Shown: positions 23,122-26,656 of the stretch, piece after piece
Layout of the letters: each line of letters starts with the position of its first letter
Position numbering within the stretch: position 1 is the stretch's first letter
Source: Rhodospirillales bacterium
GTDB taxonomy: Bacteria; Pseudomonadota; Alphaproteobacteria; Rhodospirillales; JABHCV01
DNA: 26,656 nt
Assembly: GCA_016776705.1 (NCBI GenBank)
Contig: JADHSW010000010.1
Coordinates: 1-26,656, forward strand
Direction of reading: 5' to 3'
The notes under the pieces: generated by a model
Databases searched by the model: none
What the model was told of the DNA's origin: nothing
The model's input: the letters and a program-made list of their open reading frames with translations, nothing else
Translations under genes and position numbers: made by a program

Positions 23122-23598
23122 TCAAGGAATATGACATGACTGCGCTCCACCGCGTTTTTCAAGGTACTGTTGGTGATAGTCCTCGGCCGCGTAAAAGGTG
23201 GATGTTGGCGTAATTTCGGTAACTATGGGCCGGGGAAATGCGTCGGCACTGGTCAGCGCCCTGACGGACGCCTGGGCTTTGGCTTTTTGTTCCTCATCAT
23301 GAAAAAAGATTGCTGAACGATATTGGGTTCCCACGTCAGGTCCCTGGCGGTTCAGGGTTGTCGGATTGTGACAGGCCCAGAAAGTCTCAAGCAGGGTGTC
23401 GTAGCTGACCCTGTCCTCATCGAAGGTTACTTCGACCACTTCTGCATGGCCCGATTGTCCGGAGCAGACATCCTCATAAGAGGGATCCTTGAGACTGCCG
23501 CCAAGATAACCGACGGCAGTGGCCGTGACGCCATCGATCCTGCGGAATGTTGCCTCCACCCCCCAAAAACATCCGGCTCCAAAAGTGGCTTTTTGCAT
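23122..23598 (-). CDS. msrA: Peptide methionine-(S)-S-oxide reductase MsrA
   Basis: MsrA repairs oxidised methionine (S-sulfoxide) in proteins using thioredoxin. The 158-residue protein starts FGAGCFWGVEATFRRIDGV with catalytic Cys10, continues with VGYLGGSLKDPSYEDVCSGQSGHAEVVEV and NRQGPDVGTQYRSAIF, and ends AEDYHQQYLEK. A cysteine near the C-terminus (QSCHIP) may act as resolving thiol. There is no signal peptide, so it is cytoplasmic, and no MsrB domain is fused. It is convergent with the COG2836 gene and stands alone. Confidence 0.97.
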   Translation of the reverse strand: MQKATFGAGCFWGVEATFRRIDGVTATAVGYLGGSLKDPSYEDVCSGQSGHAEVVEVTFDEDRVSYDTLLETFWACHNPTTLNRQGPDVGTQYRSAIFFHDEEQKAKAQASVRALTSADAFPRPIVTEITPTSTFYAAEDYHQQYLEKRGGAQSCHIP

Positions 23599-24933
23599 AT
23601 GGAATTCCAGTCACGCTCAATTCGGTACGCTATCGAATAATTATGTAGGTATCGTCCATGGCATCGTCCAGTCAAAACTGGAGAGCAGTAAAAAAACCGT
23701 TGGCAATCCGAATCGCTTGTCCTAAGGGTGCGTGCACGGATGCGCCTCGCGGGGTCTATTGATCAGCTTTTCTTCTCCCTCGAAAGCAAAATAAGAAACC
23801 GCCAGGACGAGGGGCATGGTTCCCATTGACTTAACGAAACAACATCTCATTAAAACGTGAAATTTGCGTGCATCTGAAGACCGCAAATGAGGTGTTTCTG
23901 ATGCCTGTCGATAGGGTCTGATCAGTGGATAGAATTAACGTATTAAATTCGTTTCGAAACCGTACCTCATTGTTTTATTGGATTATTTTAAAATTTATTA
24001 AATCAGGCGTCATATGGAGAAAGTATTGAGACGCGGGAAGGGAATTGCTTCTGGGGGAGCGAAACAGGCCTTGCGAAGTGCACGACACAGGCCGGTTCTA
24101 CAGGAGAATTAAATGCGATTTATGGCGGGTTTTGAGTGTCCGGATTTTGTAAGAAATACACGGACGGATTAACTTCACTTCACATTGACAATAATATTTT
24201 TCGTTCACCACACACAAAAATTCTTATCAGGTAAAATCCTCTATCGAACCAACCCAGCGATTGCCCCGACGAGAAAAAAATGTGCTGGACTTGCTCATCT
24301 ATGATTGCTGCACGGTGATAAAGGAATAGCACCCCCAGCATCTTTGGCAAAAATTCTGATGCCCATCAGAAACTCGTATCACTTTTTCAATAATTCTAGG
24401 GATGCCAGCTCGAAGGACTGATTTTCCGGCCCACCTGCAATGTATGACAGTCGCATCAGAGGAAAAAAAGTCTGCAAAGGAGTAAATAAGGATGCAGGCG
24501 TCACGTAGGAGAGGATTTTTTGGCGCAATTACTCGTTATATTTCAATGCATTATAAATGCTGAACTGAAATTTAAAGGTTCTTTTAAGACTTTGACCGGA
24601 AATGCATAAAACAACAACTTATGCAGTTTCTGGGGTGGGGGCTGGCCATGAAGGCCCTGATGGGAGCGTGAATCTGCCATCTGTCTTCCACCCTGCCGGG
24701 GGAGGCGAAAAATATGAGGGTGGGGCCAAAGGAATGAATTTGTAGGCGTTGATTGGATACAAACGCTATGGAAACAACTGGTGGCGAGCCTGCGGGCGCA
24801 ACACCCCGTATTGGCGCCAAACCCTGAGAGTATTTCCGGATAAACGGGGGCTATGCTGACGAATCAACTATTCATTAACCATAATCTGATCAAATCCCCA
24901 TATCGGATATGCACCTGTAGGGACTGAGTGAAG
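23599..24933. other. ORF-poor intergenic region with stem-loops, a repeated motif and micro-ORFs
   Basis: No convincing gene longer than about 35 codons is present on either strand. The composition is lower in G+C than the flanks, especially 23930-24010 and 24180-24240. Visible structure: a hairpin at 23862-23888 (ATTTGCG/CGCAAAT), a motif CGAAAC-N5-CTCATT at 23835 and again exactly 120 bp on, the palindrome GTTTCGAAAC at 23951-23960, a cluster of hairpins at 24596-24723, and the palindrome TTGGCGCCAA at 24811-24820. Micro-ORFs with a fair to good ribosome site start at 23816 (14 codons), 24113 (19 codons) and 24492 (23 codons); another of 32 codons runs 24014-24112 with a weak site and touches the second. 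A perfect -35 hexamer TTGACA at 24185 has no matching -10. I assign no function. Confidence 0.6.
24596..24723. other. Cluster of stem-loops, candidate structured RNA
   Basis: Consecutive hairpins can be drawn: CCGGAAATGCATAA (24596-24609) with TTATGCA, a bulged G and TTTCTGG (to 24633), 14 pairs with a nine-base A/C loop; GGCC-ATGAA-GGCC at 24644-24656; GATGG/CCATC (24659-24663 with 24677-24681); and CCACCCT/AGGGTGG (24688-24694 with 24717-24723) enclosing GCC/GGC. It matches no riboswitch or housekeeping RNA that I recognise, and the strand is unknown. Confidence 0.35.
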
Positions 24934-25611
24934 ATGACTGTGAAGACTGCTTCAAACCGCAAGCATTCGTATACGATTCCGTGTTCAAGTGATTTCCGTG
25001 ATGCGGTGACGACCTTGGCGGACAAACGCCGTGTCAATGTCGCCGATCTGGCGCGTTCGGTCGTGCTCGTTATGGACCATGAAGAAATTTCTGCTTTCCC
25101 GGACCCCGGTGGGCCGCTTTCGGGCGACAGGGAAACCGTCGTCCTGAAATCCGGCGCGGCAAAGGGCAAGCCGTGGCAGCGCAAACCGCGCCTGCAAGTT
25201 CGTATGGCCTCGGGGTACGATGCCCAAACCCTGCGCAAGGCGTTGGGAATGGCCCTGGCCATTGATCGGGGGGACATCGGCATTAACCTGAATGGCAGGG
25301 ACGCAGAAGCAACGCCGACAGCGCCGGTGGTGGACGAAAGCCTGATTATTGAAGCGCGTGAAGAAATGCGCCGCCTGCGCTCTATCATATCCACGCTGTC
25401 TTTTGAGCCCCTTCCCCAGGGTATCCGTTCCAGAAACGATGCACTTCACATCCTGGGTTTTCCACCCGGCAGCTTGCCAGACGGAAAATCCCTTAAATCC
25501 CGTTTTCGTACCCTAGCCACCATCCATCACCCGGACAGTGGTCACGGCAATCATGATCGCATGAGCCAGCTAAACGAGGCGATGGATCATTTAAAACGCG
25601 GGGCCGCATAA
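24934..25611 (+). CDS. J-domain protein with RHH-like N-terminus
   Basis: The ATG at 24934, about 10 bases after AGGGA, gives 225 residues; a GTG at 24928 would add two. Residues 12-45 (SYTIPCSSDFRDAVTTLADK, then VNVADLARSVVLV) read like a ribbon-helix-helix motif: a short strand, a helix, a turn with a polar residue, then a second helix. A similar short strand-helix lies at about 86-112 (LQVRMASGYDAQTLRKALGM). After a charged helix (137-155) comes a C-terminal J-domain (about 167-224) with the HPD motif at 199-201, which stimulates DnaK ATPase. The J-domain call is firm; the N-terminal call is inferred. Such C-terminal J-domain proteins occur in alphaproteobacteria without known clients. There is no partner gene nearby. 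Confidence 0.8.
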   Translation: MTVKTASNRKHSYTIPCSSDFRDAVTTLADKRRVNVADLARSVVLVMDHEEISAFPDPGGPLSGDRETVVLKSGAAKGKPWQRKPRLQVRMASGYDAQTLRKALGMALAIDRGDIGINLNGRDAEATPTAPVVDESLIIEAREEMRRLRSIISTLSFEPLPQGIRSRNDALHILGFPPGSLPDGKSLKSRFRTLATIHHPDSGHGNHDRMSQLNEAMDHLKRGAA

Positions 25612-25684
25612 AGTCTGCTTGCTTTGACGAGCGGCCCCCGGCGATAACGTAAGTCTTCATTCGAACAGGACTTGGGATCAGGCC

Positions 25685-26647
25685 ATGCCTGAAAAAAAGA
25701 AAATCCTCGTTACCCGTCGGTTACCGGACGCCGTAAGCGAGCGCGCCCGTGCCAGTTATGATGCAATCCTGAATATTGATGACGATCCTTATGACTCAGA
25801 TCGTATGATCACGCTTCTTGATGGTATGGACGGCCTTCTTTGCACCATCACCAATGATCTGTCGCGCGGCGTTATCGAACGTCTGCCAGAAAGCGTCAGG
25901 GCCATCGCCACATTCTCTGTCGGATTCGAGCATATTGATCTGGAGGCCGCCAGGGAACGCGCCATTATCGTTTCCAACACCCCCGGTGTCTTGATCGACG
26001 CCACGGCTGATGTTGCCCTGCTTCTGATGTTGGGCGCATCGCGCCGCGCACGCGAAGGGGCGCTGATGATCGATGCCGGCTGGAGCGGCTGGACCCCAAC
26101 CCAGTTAATGGGCATTCAAATGACGGGTAAACGCCTGGGCATTCTGGGTATGGGCGATATTGGCCGCGCCGTCGCCATGCGCGCACGGTCTTTCGGAATG
26201 GAAATCCATTACTATAATCGCCGCCGTTTAAGCGCAGAGGTGGAACAGGGCGCGATCTATCACAAAACCATGGAAGATTTGCTCTCGGTGAGTGATTTCC
26301 TGTCCCTGCATTGCCCCTTAACGCCAGAGACGAAACACATTCTGAATGAAGAGCGTATTGCCCTGCTGCCGGAAAACCCGGTTGTTATTAATACCGCGCG
26401 CGGCCCGGTCGTCGATGATAAGGCGCTTATCACAGCCCTTAAATCAGGCCGGGTGGCGGCTGCGGGACTGGATGTTTTCGAGGGCGAACCCAGGCTCAAT
26501 ACCGACTATCTGGACTGTCCAAATGCCTTCCTGCTGCCTCACCTTGGAAGCGCCACGGTTGAAACCCGCAATGCCATGGGTTTCACGGCGCTGGATAATC
26601 TGGACGCTTTCTTTGCCGGGTCTGAGCCACCCAACAGGATCGCCTGA
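25685..26647 (+). CDS. D-2-hydroxyacid dehydrogenase, glyoxylate/hydroxypyruvate reductase type
   Basis: The 320-residue cytoplasmic enzyme belongs to the D-isomer-specific 2-hydroxyacid dehydrogenases. The substrate loop FSVGFEHIDLEAA is at 77-89. The Rossmann motif GMGDIG is at 155-160. The catalytic triad is Arg239 (NTARGP), Glu268 (FEGEP) and His286 (LPHLGSAT). The stretch YYNRRRL after the second strand, Asn-Arg-Arg in place of an acidic residue, predicts NADPH over NADH. The closest functional group I recognise is GyaR/GhrB-like glyoxylate or hydroxypyruvate reductase, but substrate cannot be fixed from sequence. It starts 73 bp after the J-domain gene and may be independently transcribed. 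Confidence 0.92.
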   Translation: MPEKKKILVTRRLPDAVSERARASYDAILNIDDDPYDSDRMITLLDGMDGLLCTITNDLSRGVIERLPESVRAIATFSVGFEHIDLEAARERAIIVSNTPGVLIDATADVALLLMLGASRRAREGALMIDAGWSGWTPTQLMGIQMTGKRLGILGMGDIGRAVAMRARSFGMEIHYYNRRRLSAEVEQGAIYHKTMEDLLSVSDFLSLHCPLTPETKHILNEERIALLPENPVVINTARGPVVDDKALITALKSGRVAAAGLDVFEGEPRLNTDYLDCPNAFLLPHLGSATVETRNAMGFTALDNLDAFFAGSEPPNRIA

Positions 26648-26656
26648 TCGTTAACC

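Noticed and set aside
24185..24190. TTGACA as a promoter -35
   Set aside because: No -10-like hexamer occurs at 16-19 bases downstream.
24584..24820. Minus-strand open frame of 78 codons
   Set aside because: It starts with TTG, has no ribosome site or recognisable domain, and overlaps the hairpin cluster.
23599..24933. Riboswitch, tmRNA, RNase P RNA, 6S RNA, attachment site or IS remnant in the gene-poor region
   Set aside because: None of the conserved sequence signatures I know were found, and no terminal inverted repeats, transposase remnants or tRNA duplications are visible.
1..26656. CRISPR array, toxin-antitoxin pair, defence island or prophage
   Set aside because: No repeat-spacer pattern, no paired small toxin/antitoxin genes with recognisable folds and no phage or defence proteins; apart from one intergenic region the window is ordinary core genome.

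Overview
The window is core chromosome of an alphaproteobacterium, most likely a Rhodospirillales-type respiratory bacterium. This rests on gene order and protein style (a mitofilin/Mic60 homologue between hemD and hemY, a PstA with the alphaproteobacterial N-terminal insert, a ccoNOQP-ccoGHIS block) and not on any database search. Nearly all of the DNA is coding and the base composition is even. The exceptions are about 1.3 kb between msrA and a J-domain gene, and the AT-rich ccoN upstream region. I see no insertion sequence, prophage, CRISPR array or integration site.

Layout. 1-2507 (minus): tsaD, gpsA and the start of an exported DUF255 thioredoxin-like protein that runs off the left edge. 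2600-7118 (plus): hemC, hemD, mic60 and hemY, the heme-pathway cluster with two membrane/envelope proteins at its end. 7136-7250: tRNA-Thr(CGT) followed by a very strong hairpin terminator. 7293-14188 (plus): a phosphate-starvation regulon in the order phoR, pstS, pstC, pstA, pstB, phoU, phoB, with a Pho-box array overlapping the end of phoR in front of pstS. 14192-21999 (minus): ccoN, ccoO, ccoQ, ccoP, a hairpin, then ccoG, ccoH, ccoI and ccoS. This is the complete cbb3-type cytochrome c oxidase with its assembly factors, and an FNR/FixK-like site lies upstream of ccoN. 22292-23056 (plus, divergent from ccoN): a TauE/SafE- or DsbD-like membrane protein probably tied to copper supply of the oxidase. 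23122-23598 (minus): msrA. 23599-24933: ORF-poor DNA with several stem-loops, a repeated motif and a few micro-ORFs. 24934-25611 (plus): a protein with a ribbon-helix-helix-like N-terminus and a C-terminal J-domain. 25685-26647 (plus): a D-2-hydroxyacid dehydrogenase of the glyoxylate reductase type.

How the genes fit together. The left part makes tetrapyrrole and an inner-membrane organiser. The middle part senses and imports phosphate: PhoR/PhoB two-component system, PstSCAB transporter, PhoU coupler. The right part builds a high-affinity heme-copper terminal oxidase that would use the heme. I found no clear undescribed multi-gene system. The parts most worth a second look are the 23.6-24.9 kb intergenic region (possible structured RNA, repeated motif, micro-ORFs), the RHH/J-domain protein next to it, a compact PstC, and an atypical A-domain motif in CcoI.
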